From: an uncultured Eubacteriales bacterium
GTDB taxonomy: Bacteria; Bacillota; Clostridia; Oscillospirales; Oscillospiraceae
Length of the DNA: 28,922 bases
Assembly (NCBI GenBank): GCA_900552725.1
Contig: USAT01000012.1
Coordinates: 1 to 28,922 of the forward strand
Direction: 5' to 3'
The position numbers were made by a program, and so were the translations under genes. A model generated the notes under the pieces. That model was not told where the DNA came from. It searched no databases and worked only from the letters and a program-made list of their open reading frames with translations. This document shows positions 14,779 to 22,197 of this stretch, piece by piece (position 1 is the stretch's first letter; the number at the start of each line of letters is the position of its first letter).

Positions 14779-16038
14779 TCATCCTTTCTTGATTTCGTCC
14801 CAATACCGCTTGGCGGCCTGTTCGGTCTTGTTGTCGCCGTATTCGTAGTAGTGCTTCTCCCCCAGCTCCTCCGGCAGATACCGCTGCTTCACATAGTGGT
14901 GGGGGAACACATGGGGATAGAGATACCCCTGCTCCCGCTCCTGTCCGGCGCTGTCAGCGTGAACGTTCTGCAAATGCCGGGGGATGCTGCCCATGGCGCC
15001 GCGCTGGATGTCCTCCATGGCGGCGACGATGGCGTTGTGGCTGGCGTTGGACTTGGGCGCCGTGGCCAGCAGGATGGCCGCCTCGGCCAGGGGAAGCCGC
15101 GCCTCCGGAAGGCCCAGCTGCACTGCCGCGTCCACGCAGGCCTTCGTGATGGCGATGGCCTGGGGGTAGGCAAGGCCGATATCCTCGCTGGCGATGACCA
15201 GCAGGCGGCGGCAGGGGGACAGCAGGTCGCCCGCCACCAGCAGCCTGCCCAGATAATACACCGCCGCGTCCGGGTCGGAGCCCCGGATGGACTTTTGCAG
15301 CGCCGACAGCAGGTCATAGTGCTCGTCGCCGTCCCGGTCATACCGCATGGCACTGCGCTGGGCCAACTGTAAGGCGTCCTCACTTGTCACATAAAGCACG
15401 CCGTTCCTGGGTCTGGCGGACTGGTACAGCAGCTCCACCGCCGTCACCGCCTTGCGGACGTCGCCGCCGCAGGCGGCGGCCACCGTGCTAGGAACAGTGT
15501 CCTCCCATTGGAAGGGCAGGTCGCTGCGCTTCTGCTCGATACGCAGGGCGCGCTCCACGGCGGGACGGGTCTCCTCCGCCGTCAGGGGCTTGAACTCAAA
15601 CACCGTGCTGCGGGACAGCAGGGCGTTATAGATGTAGAAATAGGGGTTCTCGGTGGTGCTGGCGATCATGGTGATCTTGCCGTTCTCCAGGAACTCCAGC
15701 AGGCTCTGCTGCTGCTTCTTGTTGAAGTACTGGATCTCATCCAGATACAGCAAAATGCCATTGGGGGCCATCATGGTATCCACGTCGGCGATGATGGCCT
15801 TGATATCCGACAGGCCGGCGGTGGTGGCGTTGAGATGGTACAGTGCCTTCTGGGTTCGCTTGGCGATGATGTTGGCGATGGTGGTCTTTCCCGTGCCGGA
15901 GGGTCCGTAGAAGATCAGATTTGCCTCGGCCCCGTTTTCGATCAGGCGGCGCAGCAGCGCGCCTTCGCCCAGCAGGTGCTTCTGCCCTGCCACCTCGTCC
16001 AGTGTCTGAGGCCGTATTTCGTCTGCCAATGGCCGCAT
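14779..16038 (-). CDS. rarA: Replication-associated recombination protein A (RarA/MgsA), AAA+ ATPase
   Basis: A clamp-loader-like ATPase that acts at stalled replication forks and single-strand-binding-protein-coated ends. The 419-residue protein begins 'MRPLADEIRPQTLDEVAGQKHLLG', as split by the family signature. Walker A GPSGTGKT lies at residues 45-52 and Walker B 'LLYLDEIQYF' at 96-105. 'STTENPYF' is the sensor-1 area. The C-terminal half contains 'SIRGSDPDAAVYYLGRL' and 'SEDIGLA', both diagnostic. ATG 16038 has GGGAGGTG upstream; a longer frame in front of it is antisense to nth and is not coding. It leads an operon with DUF951, the micropeptide and the Dabb gene. Confidence 0.96.
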   Translation of the reverse strand: MRPLADEIRPQTLDEVAGQKHLLGEGALLRRLIENGAEANLIFYGPSGTGKTTIANIIAKRTQKALYHLNATTAGLSDIKAIIADVDTMMAPNGILLYLDEIQYFNKKQQQSLLEFLENGKITMIASTTENPYFYIYNALLSRSTVFEFKPLTAEETRPAVERALRIEQKRSDLPFQWEDTVPSTVAAACGGDVRKAVTAVELLYQSARPRNGVLYVTSEDALQLAQRSAMRYDRDGDEHYDLLSALQKSIRGSDPDAAVYYLGRLLVAGDLLSPCRRLLVIASEDIGLAYPQAIAITKACVDAAVQLGLPEARLPLAEAAILLATAPKSNASHNAIVAAMEDIQRGAMGSIPRHLQNVHADSAGQEREQGYLYPHVFPHHYVKQRYLPEELGEKHYYEYGDNKTEQAAKRYWDEIKKG

Positions 16039-16068
16039 GCGCTCACCTCCCAAAAATGATACTGCTGT

Positions 16069-16097
16069 ATTATACCACCATTTGCTTTTTTGCGCAA
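16069..16097 (-). promoter_or_regulatory. Promoter of the rarA operon
   Basis: TTGCGC (16092-16097), 17 bp and perfect TATAAT (16069-16074) on the minus strand, 31 bases before rarA. It overlaps the divergent nth promoter. Confidence 0.8.
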
Positions 16098-16110
16098 GGT
16101 CTGATACAAT
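16082..16110 (+). promoter_or_regulatory. Promoter of nth
   Basis: TTGCTT (16082-16087), 17 bp and TACAAT (16105-16110) on the plus strand, 19 bases before the nth ATG. Its -35 lies inside the spacer of the rarA promoter, so polymerase should occupy only one at a time. Confidence 0.72.
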
Positions 16111-16128
16111 AGAGCCGAGGTGAGGCCC

Positions 16129-16770
16129 ATGAAAACACAGGCGCAGATCAGCGCCATCATCGAGGCGCTGAAAAAGCTGTACCCGGATGCCATCTGCTCC
16201 CTGGACTATCAGAAGGACTATGAGCTGCTGTTCTCCGTCCGTCTGGCGGCCCAGTGTACCGACGCGCGGGTGAATCTGGTGACCCCGGCGCTGTTTGAAC
16301 GCTTCCCCACGCTGGAGGCTTTCGCGGCAGCCACGCCGGAGGAAGTTGGCGAATACGTCCGCTCCTGCGGCTTTTGGCGTGCCAAGGCCAAGGACATCGT
16401 GGGCAGCGCCCAGATGCTGCTCCGTGATTTCGGCGGCAGGGTACCGGACAACATGGACGACCTCCTCCGCCTGCCCGGCGTGGGACGCAAGACCGCCAAT
16501 CTCATTCTGGGCGACGTATACGGCAAGGAGGGCTACGTCTGCGACACCCACTGCATCCGCATCACCGGACGGCTGGGCATCACCGACGGCAGCAAGGATC
16601 CCCTGAAGGTGGAGCAGCAGCTGCGGAAGGTCATCCCGCCGGAGGAATCCAACGATTTCTGCCACCGGATGGTGCTGCACGGCCGGGCGCTGTGCATGGC
16701 CCGCGCTCCCCAATGCGGGGATTGCCCGCTGCGGGAGCTGTGCGACTACGGAAAGGAGGCCGCCCTATGA
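16129..16770 (+). CDS. nth: Endonuclease III (DNA glycosylase/AP lyase)
   Basis: Base-excision repair enzyme that removes oxidised pyrimidines and nicks the abasic site. The 213-residue protein has the helix-hairpin-helix 'LPGVGRKTANLIL' with catalytic Lys121. Asp139 lies in 'VCDTHCIRITGRLG', and the 4Fe-4S cluster motif is C189-x6-C196-x2-C199-x5-C205. All active-site residues are present. ATG 16129 has GAGGTGAG upstream. The stop overlaps the start of the next gene (ATGA). Divergent to rarA, it forms a small genome-maintenance locus. Confidence 0.97.
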   Translation: MKTQAQISAIIEALKKLYPDAICSLDYQKDYELLFSVRLAAQCTDARVNLVTPALFERFPTLEAFAAATPEEVGEYVRSCGFWRAKAKDIVGSAQMLLRDFGGRVPDNMDDLLRLPGVGRKTANLILGDVYGKEGYVCDTHCIRITGRLGITDGSKDPLKVEQQLRKVIPPEESNDFCHRMVLHGRALCMARAPQCGDCPLRELCDYGKEAAL

Positions 16771-17006
16771 GATCGAACCGGAAACTTGCGGAACTGGCGA
16801 CCTATATGATCGTAGGCGTCATCGTCCTCTCCCTGATACTGCTGCGTATGACCGGCCAAATGCTCTTCGGCTGGATCGCCGTGGTCTCCCCCTTTGTCTG
16901 GCTGATTTTCGAGCTGATTTTTGACCGCTGCCCCCACTGCGGGAAGTTCCTGGGCCGCCAGATACAAAAGTACTGCCACCATTGCGGCGAAAAATTGGAG
17001 GATTAA
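16767..17006 (+). CDS. Small membrane protein with a C-terminal zinc ribbon
   Basis: A 79-residue protein with two hydrophobic segments (about 11-28 and 33-52). A zinc-ribbon pair follows: C55-P-H-C58 and C70-H-H-C73. It overlaps the nth stop by four bases (ATGA) and has GGAGG eight bases upstream, so it is translationally coupled to nth. No specific function is recognisable. A cytosolic zinc knuckle attached to the membrane could sense metal or bind a partner. Confidence 0.82.
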   Translation: MRSNRKLAELATYMIVGVIVLSLILLRMTGQMLFGWIAVVSPFVWLIFELIFDRCPHCGKFLGRQIQKYCHHCGEKLED

Positions 17007-17013
17007 AAGCATC

Positions 17014-17043
17014 AAGTGCCAGTCCCATAGGACTGGCACTTTT
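17014..17043 (+). terminator. Terminator of the nth operon
   Basis: A 12-bp stem (17014-17025 with 17030-17041, 4-nt loop) begins seven bases after the stop and ends in a short T-run interrupted by C. Confidence 0.82.
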
Positions 17044-17083
17044 CGTTTCTTCCTTACATATACTGCGGTATGGAGGTGGGATC

Positions 17084-17335
17084 ATGGACTTGAATCAGGT
17101 GGCGGCGCAGCTGCATACCGACCCGGGCACGGTGGAGCGGCTGGCCCAATCCCCGGACGGTCAGGCGCTGATGGCCCTGATGCAGCAGCAGAACGGCACA
17201 CAGCTGCAGCGGGCCATGGAGCAGGGCGAGGGCGGCAGCGCCGCGGAGATGGCGTCGCTGCTGAAAACCGTGCTGTCCAGCGGCGAGGGCCGTGCCCTCT
17301 TACAGCGGCTGAGCCGGCAATTACAGCAGCCGTAA
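17084..17335 (+). CDS. Unrecognised small helical protein, first gene of the polyproline cassette
   Basis: An 83-residue, soluble, probably all-helical protein rich in Gln, Ala and Leu. It contains two copies of a short motif: 'SPDGQALMALM' (about residues 23-33) and 'SSGEGRALLQRL' (about 65-76). This suggests an internal duplication around an S-x-[DE]-G-x-A-L turn. GGAGGTG lies five bases upstream of ATG 17084. The next gene starts 30 bases after its stop, with no terminator between. I do not recognise a characterised family. Confidence 0.8.
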   Translation: MDLNQVAAQLHTDPGTVERLAQSPDGQALMALMQQQNGTQLQRAMEQGEGGSAAEMASLLKTVLSSGEGRALLQRLSRQLQQP

Positions 17336-17365
17336 GCGAAACCACAGCGGAAAGGAGGCGGCGGT

Positions 17366-17734
17366 ATGGAGGATATGGACAGCAAGCTCAACGCGATGCT
17401 CAACGACCCGGCGGCCATGCAGCGCATCATCCAGATGGCCCAGCAGCTCTCTGGCGGAGCGGCACAGGCCGCGCCTCCGCCGCCTCCCCCACCGCCAAAC
17501 GGCCCTCCGCCGACCGCGGACGGCGGCGGCTTCGATCCCATGCTGCTGGCCAGATTCCTGCCGCTTCTGCAGGATCTGCGGCAGTCCAACAGCCAGACCA
17601 CACAGCTTCTCTACGCCCTGCGGCCCTTTCTGAAGGAGGAGAAGCAGCCCAAGGTGGAACGGGCGGCGAAGCTGGCGCATCTGATCTGCATCGGCAAACG
17701 CTTTTTGACGGAGGGAGGGCTTGACATTGTATGA
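17366..17734 (+). CDS. Unrecognised protein with an eight-proline tract, second gene of the cassette
   Basis: A 122-residue protein in three parts. The N-terminal helix includes 'LNDPAAMQRIIQMAQQLSG'. A low-complexity linker has eight prolines in a row plus a further PPP. The C-terminal helical part includes 'LLARFLPLLQDL', 'LLYALRPFLKEEK' and 'KVERAAKLAHLI'. No membrane segment is clear. AAAGGAGG lies eight bases upstream of the ATG. The 3' end overlaps the next gene. Long proline runs normally need elongation factor P for translation. Function unknown. Confidence 0.82.
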   Translation: MEDMDSKLNAMLNDPAAMQRIIQMAQQLSGGAAQAAPPPPPPPPNGPPPTADGGGFDPMLLARFLPLLQDLRQSNSQTTQLLYALRPFLKEEKQPKVERAAKLAHLICIGKRFLTEGGLDIV

Positions 17735-18059
17735 CCGCTATGGCCGCCAGGAGCAAGGGCAGTATGTGCGCGCCTCCATGGACGACGGCCCGCTGCCGCC
17801 TCCGCCCCGCAGGCCCTCCGGACAGAGTCCCCCGCCTCCGCCGAGGCCCCAGCAGCCGCCCAAACCGCCCTCCGGCGCACCGCCTCCCCCGCCCAAGCGT
17901 CCGCCGGAGATCGCCTTCGGCAAGGGGATACTGGACGCGCTGCACCTGGATGATCTGGACACCGGCGACCTGCTGCTGTTGTTCCTGCTGTTCTTCCTGT
18001 TCCGGCAGAAGGCCGATGAGGAGCTGCTGATCGCCATCGGACTGCTGCTGATCCTATGA
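17727..18059 (+). CDS. Unrecognised proline-rich protein with hydrophobic C-terminus, third gene of the cassette
   Basis: A 110-residue protein with a charged start and an extended proline-rich segment (about residues 20-60, runs of four to five prolines with Arg, Lys and Gln). Two short hydrophobic stretches at the C-terminus, around 'GDLLLLFLLFFLF' and 'LLIAIGLLLIL', are split by 'RQKADEE'. The protein ends directly after the second stretch, so it may be tail-anchored. The start is probably TTG 17727, eight bases after GGAGG. TTG 17721 is in frame but too close to that site. It overlaps the previous gene by eight bases and is followed by a strong terminator. Confidence 0.78.
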   Translation: MYDRYGRQEQGQYVRASMDDGPLPPPPRRPSGQSPPPPPRPQQPPKPPSGAPPPPPKRPPEIAFGKGILDALHLDDLDTGDLLLLFLLFFLFRQKADEELLIAIGLLLIL

Positions 18060-18098
18060 TACGGCACCTCCCCCACCGTCCCGCTCACGAAACCGCAC

Positions 18099-18132
18099 AA
18101 AAAATCTCCGGTCTTTCGACCGGAGATTTTTT
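18099..18132. terminator. Bidirectional terminator after the polyproline cassette
   Basis: Fifteen base pairs including A/T flanks (18099-18113 with 18118-18132, 4-nt loop), ending in TTTTTT. It lies between convergent transcription units. A separate 8-bp hairpin (18174-18181 with 18185-18192) and a weak hairpin (AACGG/CCGTT, 18197-18217, with a T-run on the minus strand) lie closer to the minus-strand gene and may end that operon. Confidence 0.9.
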
Positions 18133-18216
18133 ATGCAGTGAAAAGAGAAAAGATAAGAGTGAAAAGCTGTGGTATGCCGCCGCAGGCGGCATGATCAAAA
18201 AAACGGTTTTATTCCG

Positions 18217-18543
18217 TTACGCGGCCTTTTTCTTCATCAGGAGACCCACCAGCAGTCCCGCGCCGAGACCCAGAATGACCGCCAGCAGAACCATCTCCAC
18301 CGCCATGCCAAAGAAGGCGACGCCCAGAGCGCTGCGCTCCAAGGCGATGATGGCGATGTCCGCCAGAAGCTCGCATAGCACCAGCACGCCGCCCACCACG
18401 GCGATGGGCACCCACGGGCGCTTTTGGCTCCGGAAAATCACCGCCTGCAGCGCAAATGCCATCACCAGCGCGGCGGGGATCATAAGTGTCATGCCGAACT
18501 CCCAGAAGGAGAACAGGGCGCGGATAGAATGAAGCAGTAACAT
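18217..18543 (-). CDS. Small polytopic membrane protein, unknown function
   Basis: A 108-residue, very hydrophobic protein with about three membrane helices (around residues 15-37, 46-68 and 75-102) and a KKK tail facing the cytosol. AAGGAGG lies seven bases before its ATG, directly after the stop of the VTT-like gene, so the two are co-transcribed. No family signature is recognised. Confidence 0.8.
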   Translation of the reverse strand: MLLLHSIRALFSFWEFGMTLMIPAALVMAFALQAVIFRSQKRPWVPIAVVGGVLVLCELLADIAIIALERSALGVAFFGMAVEMVLLAVILGLGAGLLVGLLMKKKAA

Positions 18544-18557
18544 GTTGAACCTCCTTG

Positions 18558-19241
18558 TTACGTTTCGTCGTCGGGTGCGGAGCCTGTATCAGGCCGGGAA
18601 GCGGCCATCTGTCGCTTACAGTACAGCAGGGCGTAGCCCAGCATCACCACATTTACCGCCAGAAAGGCCCAGAAAACAGGGGAGTGGAAGTCCAGCCGGC
18701 TGCCCAGAATGGTAAAGCACACCGTACCCGGATAGATGGCCAGCCACGAGCTGACCAGATACGTCCCGTATCCAGTGCGCAGCATGCCGAACAGCACGCC
18801 CAGCACCTCCATGCTGAGGCCCAGCGAGTGGATAACGAAGCAGGCGGCAAAGCCCATCTCCTGCGACGGATCAACAAACCGCTTGATCCGGGGATGGCGG
18901 TCCAGCAGACCGTTCAGGTCGGAGGGGTCTGTGTGACGGCCCACCAGATAGGAGGCCGTCAGGCTGATGACCAGTCCCACCGCATTGATGACCAGCGCCG
19001 CGGGCAGGGGAAACACCAGCGCCACCGACACCACCAGCACATGGTACACCACCGCCACGGAGATGCCCTTCAATGCATAAAGCCCCAGCGCCACCAGTAC
19101 GGCCAGCGCCGGTTTGTCCGCCACCAACTGCGGCAGCGTGCCCAGGTCGATCACGCCGCACAGGGTCAGCACGCCCAGCACGACGGCCAGCGAGGCCATG
19201 GCCAGTACCGGCGCATAGCCCTTCCATTTTGATTTCTTCAT
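18558..19241 (-). CDS. VTT/TVP38-like integral membrane protein
   Basis: A 227-residue protein with about five to six membrane helices. The pattern 'FPLPAALVINAVGLVISLTASYLVGR', split by the family glycine/arginine turn, then 'LGVLFGM' and 'WLAIYPGTVCFTILG' resembles the VTT core of the TVP38/DedA group. It is more divergent than the copy at 5743 and lacks that copy's 'LPGTPKD'. AAGGAG lies 12 bases upstream of the ATG. The 42-base gap from sdaAA shows no terminator, so it may share the serine dehydratase transcript. The transported substrate is unknown. Confidence 0.75.
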   Translation of the reverse strand: MKKSKWKGYAPVLAMASLAVVLGVLTLCGVIDLGTLPQLVADKPALAVLVALGLYALKGISVAVVYHVLVVSVALVFPLPAALVINAVGLVISLTASYLVGRHTDPSDLNGLLDRHPRIKRFVDPSQEMGFAACFVIHSLGLSMEVLGVLFGMLRTGYGTYLVSSWLAIYPGTVCFTILGSRLDFHSPVFWAFLAVNVVMLGYALLYCKRQMAASRPDTGSAPDDET

Positions 19242-19283
19242 GAACAGGGAAACTCCTTGAGATGAAATAAGGTGCTGCGCGAA

Positions 19284-20159
19284 TTATTGGGGCTTGTGCA
19301 TCCGCTTTTTTACAGCCCGGCCCGTGGGTGTGGCGGCCAGACCGCCCAGCGCCGTCTCACGGAACTCCACCGGCATGCGGCGGCCCACCTCACCCATGGC
19401 GTCGATGACCTCGTCCACGGGGATGCGGCTCTCCACACCGGCCAGCGCCATGTCCGCCACGCTGACGGCGTTCACCGCACCGATGACGTTGCGCTTGACG
19501 CAGGGGATCTCCACCAGACCCGCCACAGGGTCGCACACCAGACCCAGCAGATTTTTCAGCGCCATGGCCACCGCGTGGCCGATCTGCGCGCCGGTGCCGC
19601 CCCGCAGGGCCACCAGAGCGCCCGCCGCCATGGCGGAGGCGGTGCCGATCTCCGCCTGACAGCCGCCGGAAGCACCGGCGATGCAGGCCCGGTAGGCGAT
19701 CACCGCGCCGATGCCGCTGGCCACATACAGCGCCTCCAAAATCTGGTGCTGGCTCAGCTCCTCATACTTGCACAGGGGCAGCAGCACCGCCGGAAGCACG
19801 CCGCAGGCGCCCGCGGTGGGCGCCGCCACGATGCGCCGCATGCAGGCGTTGGATTCCGCCATGCTCAGCGCCTCGGTGATGACCTCGCTGACGTAGCCGC
19901 CGGACATGGCATCGCCCCGGATGCAGTACTGCCGCATCTTCATGCCGTCGCCGCCCACCAGGCCGCTGACGGAGCGCTTCTGCCCCGTGTAGCTGTCCGC
20001 CGCGTCCACCATGGCCTGCCATGTGGTCAGCATTTTGGCCATAGACTGGTTGCGGGTCACCTGCCGGGTCTCCATATCGTCCTCCAGTACGACCTCCCAG
20101 AAGGGCTTTCCCTTCTCGGCCATCAGGTCAAAGATTTCCTTCATCGAATCCAGAGACAT
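19284..20159 (-). CDS. sdaAA: L-serine ammonia-lyase, iron-sulfur-dependent, alpha subunit
   Basis: Catalytic subunit of the oxygen-sensitive serine dehydratase that turns L-serine into pyruvate and ammonia. The 291-residue protein carries three cluster cysteines: C167 ('SGGCQAEIG'), C209 ('VCDPVAG') and C220 ('IPCVKRN'). The 42- and 11-residue spacings are those known for this family. 'APTAGACGVLPAV' is also conserved. ATG 20159 was chosen because GGAGGAGG lies a good distance upstream; ATG 20165 abuts that site. The start overlaps sdaAB by 32 nt, indicating coupling. Confidence 0.96.
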   Translation of the reverse strand: MSLDSMKEIFDLMAEKGKPFWEVVLEDDMETRQVTRNQSMAKMLTTWQAMVDAADSYTGQKRSVSGLVGGDGMKMRQYCIRGDAMSGGYVSEVITEALSMAESNACMRRIVAAPTAGACGVLPAVLLPLCKYEELSQHQILEALYVASGIGAVIAYRACIAGASGGCQAEIGTASAMAAGALVALRGGTGAQIGHAVAMALKNLLGLVCDPVAGLVEIPCVKRNVIGAVNAVSVADMALAGVESRIPVDEVIDAMGEVGRRMPVEFRETALGGLAATPTGRAVKKRMHKPQ

Positions 20160-20826
20160 CGTCATCCTCCTCCCTGTCGTAGTAGATAATGGACAGCACG
20201 CCCGGAAGCTGGCCGATGAAATTCACCTGCTCCGGCTTGATGTGCTGGTCGATCTCGATGATCATCAGGGACTCGCCGCCCCGTTTGTGCCGCCACATGC
20301 TCATGTTGGCGATGTTGATGCGGAACTGACTGAGAATGGTGGTCACCGCCGCCTCGGAGGAATAGTAGTCCAGGTTGCGGATCACCAGCGTGTTGTACTC
20401 GCCGGTGAAGCTGACCTTGATGCCGTCCAGCTTATCCACCATGATGCGGCCGCCGCCCAGGCTGCTGGCCTGCATCTCCAGATGCTTGCCGCCCTCGCCC
20501 CAGGCCTCGATGACCGCCGTGTTGGGATGTGCGTCCCGCAAATCGACGGTGTCGATGGTGAAGTCCAGGCCCGCCTTTTTCGCCTCCTCGAAGGCGGAGG
20601 GGATGCGGAGGTCGTCCGGCTTCATGCCCAGCAGTCCCGCCACCAGCGCCCGGTCGGTGCCGTGGCCCAGTCCCGTGTCGGCAAAAGAGCCGTACAGGTG
20701 GATGGCCGCCTTGGTGGGCTTACTGCCCAGCAGCGTCCGGGCCATGCTGCCGATACGGGCCGCGCCCGCGGTGTGGGAGCTGGAGGGGCCGACCATCACC
20801 GGTCCGAGAATATCAAAAATATCCAT
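20128..20826 (-). CDS. sdaAB: L-serine ammonia-lyase, iron-sulfur-dependent, beta subunit
   Basis: Partner of SdaAA in the two-subunit serine dehydratase of anaerobic Firmicutes. The 232-residue protein has the family motif 'GPSSSHTAGAARIG' at residues 13-26. It also has 'LYGSFADTGLGHGTDRALVAG', split by the family glycine turns, and 'HPNTAVIEAWG'. A C-terminal ACT domain (about 150-222, 'FRINIANMSMWRHKRGGESLMIIEID' region) probably senses serine. GGGAGGCG precedes the ATG. It leads the apparent operon sdaAB-sdaAA-VTT protein-small membrane protein. Confidence 0.96.
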   Translation of the reverse strand: MDIFDILGPVMVGPSSSHTAGAARIGSMARTLLGSKPTKAAIHLYGSFADTGLGHGTDRALVAGLLGMKPDDLRIPSAFEEAKKAGLDFTIDTVDLRDAHPNTAVIEAWGEGGKHLEMQASSLGGGRIMVDKLDGIKVSFTGEYNTLVIRNLDYYSSEAAVTTILSQFRINIANMSMWRHKRGGESLMIIEIDQHIKPEQVNFIGQLPGVLSIIYYDREEDDDVSGFDEGNL

Positions 20827-20831
20827 AATGC

Positions 20832-20910
20832 ACGCCTCCCGTGATTTTTCTCTCCCCCGATTGTACCATAGTTATGCGCAAAAGGGAAGTAAAGAAATCA
20901 CAGGAGGCGT
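20832..20910 (-). promoter_or_regulatory. sdaAB upstream region: possible promoter flanked by an inverted repeat
   Basis: A TACAAT (20861-20866, minus strand) with a weak TTCCCT 17 bp upstream is the best promoter candidate. The region is bracketed by 16-base arms (20832-20847 and 20895-20910) that pair at 15 of 16 positions. The near arm contains the sdaAB ribosome-binding site. The far arm lies upstream of the -35, so this cannot be a simple mRNA hairpin from that promoter. It may be two operator half-sites. Confidence 0.4.
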
Positions 20911-20926
20911 CACAGCATTGCTTTCC

Positions 20927-21703
20927 TCAGGTCAGCAGCTTGAACAGCATCACCACCGCGCCCAGCACCACCAGCACCACGCCGGTGGCCCGGTTCAGCG
21001 TCTTTGGCGTGGCCTTGTTGGCGAACACCGCGGCGATCCGGGCCCACACCAGCGTGAACACCACGCATAGCCAGAACACCGTCCAGTCCGGCGCGCCGCC
21101 GATGGCAAAGTGGGAGATGGCGCCGGTCAGCGCCGTGAAGGTCATGATGAACACGCTGGTGCCCACGGCGGTCTTCAGCTCGTAGCCCAGCACGCTGGTC
21201 AGGATCAGCAGCATCATCATGCCGCCGCCCGCGCCCACAAAGCCGCAGATGAAGCCGATGACCATGCCGCACACCACCGACTGGATGGCCCGCTTTCTGG
21301 CGGACACCGCCATCATGGTCTCCTTGGTGGTCATTACAGGCCGCAGGATGAACTTGATGCCCAGCAGGAACGTCATGAACACGGAGAAGCCGCCCATGGT
21401 GGCGGAGGGCACCAGACTGGCGATATAGCTGCCCACCACCGTAAAGGCCAGCACGCTGGCCATCATGATCAGGCCGTTGCGCACGTCCAGATTCTTGTTT
21501 TTGCCGTAGGTATAGGCGGAGACGGCGCTGGCCAGCACGTCGGAGGACAGGGCGATGCCCACCGCCATATAGGGATCCATGTCCAGAAACGTGATCAGCA
21601 TGGGGCTGATGACGGCGGCGGCGCTCATCCCGGCAAAGCCGGTGCCCAGCCCCGCGCCCATCCCGGCAAAAAAGGTCACAAGGATCGTAAATAAGATCGT
21701 CAT
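20927..21703 (-). CDS. TauE/SafE family sulfite/anion exporter-like permease
   Basis: A 258-residue polytopic membrane protein of the TSUP family, whose members move sulfite, sulfoacetate or related organic anions. It has two similar halves of about four helices each. The first starts 'LVTFFAGMGAGLGTGFAGMSAAAVISP', broken by the family glycine repeats; the second has 'GFICGFVGAGGGMMMLLIL'. This duplicated G-x-G-G-G signature is diagnostic. ATG 21703 has AAGAAGG upstream. A longer in-frame start at 21814 would begin upstream of the promoter and is rejected. Substrate not readable. Confidence 0.9.
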   Translation of the reverse strand: MTILFTILVTFFAGMGAGLGTGFAGMSAAAVISPMLITFLDMDPYMAVGIALSSDVLASAVSAYTYGKNKNLDVRNGLIMMASVLAFTVVGSYIASLVPSATMGGFSVFMTFLLGIKFILRPVMTTKETMMAVSARKRAIQSVVCGMVIGFICGFVGAGGGMMMLLILTSVLGYELKTAVGTSVFIMTFTALTGAISHFAIGGAPDWTVFWLCVVFTLVWARIAAVFANKATPKTLNRATGVVLVVLGAVVMLFKLLT

Positions 21704-21734
21704 ATGAAAATACCTTCTTTCTGCGATGCCTTCA

Positions 21735-21763
21735 TTCATAGCAGAAACCAGACACATTGTCAA
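21735..21763 (-). promoter_or_regulatory. Promoter of the TauE/SafE gene
   Basis: Perfect TTGACA (21758-21763), 17 bp and TATGAA (21735-21740) on the minus strand, 31 bases before the ATG. Confidence 0.8.
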
Positions 21764-21807
21764 GAGTGAGAGCATCTGTGGTTCTGCTGAAAAATTTGAT
21801 ATCATGC

Positions 21808-21836
21808 TTGACAAGTAAACTTGGCAATGCTACAAT
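21808..21836 (+). promoter_or_regulatory. Promoter of the DUF6442-XRE cassette
   Basis: Perfect TTGACA (21808-21813), 17 bp and TACAAT (21831-21836) on the plus strand. An operator-like palindrome fills most of the spacer. Confidence 0.88.
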
Positions 21837-21855
21837 AATGACAAGAAAACTTGGC
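21809..21855 (+). promoter_or_regulatory. Twin operator-like repeats in the DUF6442-XRE promoter
   Basis: A 17-base direct repeat (21809-21825 and 21839-21855, one mismatch) contains a palindromic core: CAAGT-AA-ACTTG at 21812-21823 and CAAG-AAAA-CTTG at 21842-21853. The centres are 30 bp apart, about three helical turns, so bound dimers would sit on nearly the same DNA face. One site lies between -35 and -10 and the other covers the start of transcription. This is ideal for repression, probably by the XRE protein encoded in the same operon. Confidence 0.75.
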
Positions 21856-21867
21856 GAGGGGTGTTTT

Positions 21868-22197
21868 ATGAAGAAGGAAGAAATCCTGAACGCCAGCAGA
21901 AATGAAAACAAGAATAGAGATCTCGTCGAACTGGAAGTCATATATCAAGCTGGCATTTACGCCTCAAGAGTCGGTGCGTTCGTGTGCTGCATCATTTCTG
22001 TGCTGTATTCTGTGCTTATGCATACTTTACCTTACAGTCCGTGGATCATATATTTCAGCATTATTACGACGCAATGGTCGGTTCGCTTCATTAAGCTAAG
22101 ACATAAAAGCGATTTGGTATTAGCGGTACTGTTTTTAAGTCTCGGTGTTCTGTCGTTTGTCGGATTTGTTTATCGCCTTTTAGAGGTGAGAGCATGA
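21868..22197 (+). CDS. DUF6442-like membrane protein
   Basis: A 109-residue protein with a charged start (KKEEILNASRNENKNRD) and three hydrophobic segments (about 32-52, 57-70 and 83-104). The start pattern and helix layout resemble the DUF6442 family, which commonly sits next to small XRE regulators in Firmicutes. Biochemical function unknown. GAGGGGTG lies upstream of ATG 21868; an earlier in-frame ATG at 21757 lies before the promoter and is rejected. It overlaps the XRE gene by four bases. Confidence 0.83.
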   Translation: MKKEEILNASRNENKNRDLVELEVIYQAGIYASRVGAFVCCIISVLYSVLMHTLPYSPWIIYFSIITTQWSVRFIKLRHKSDLVLAVLFLSLGVLSFVGFVYRLLEVRA

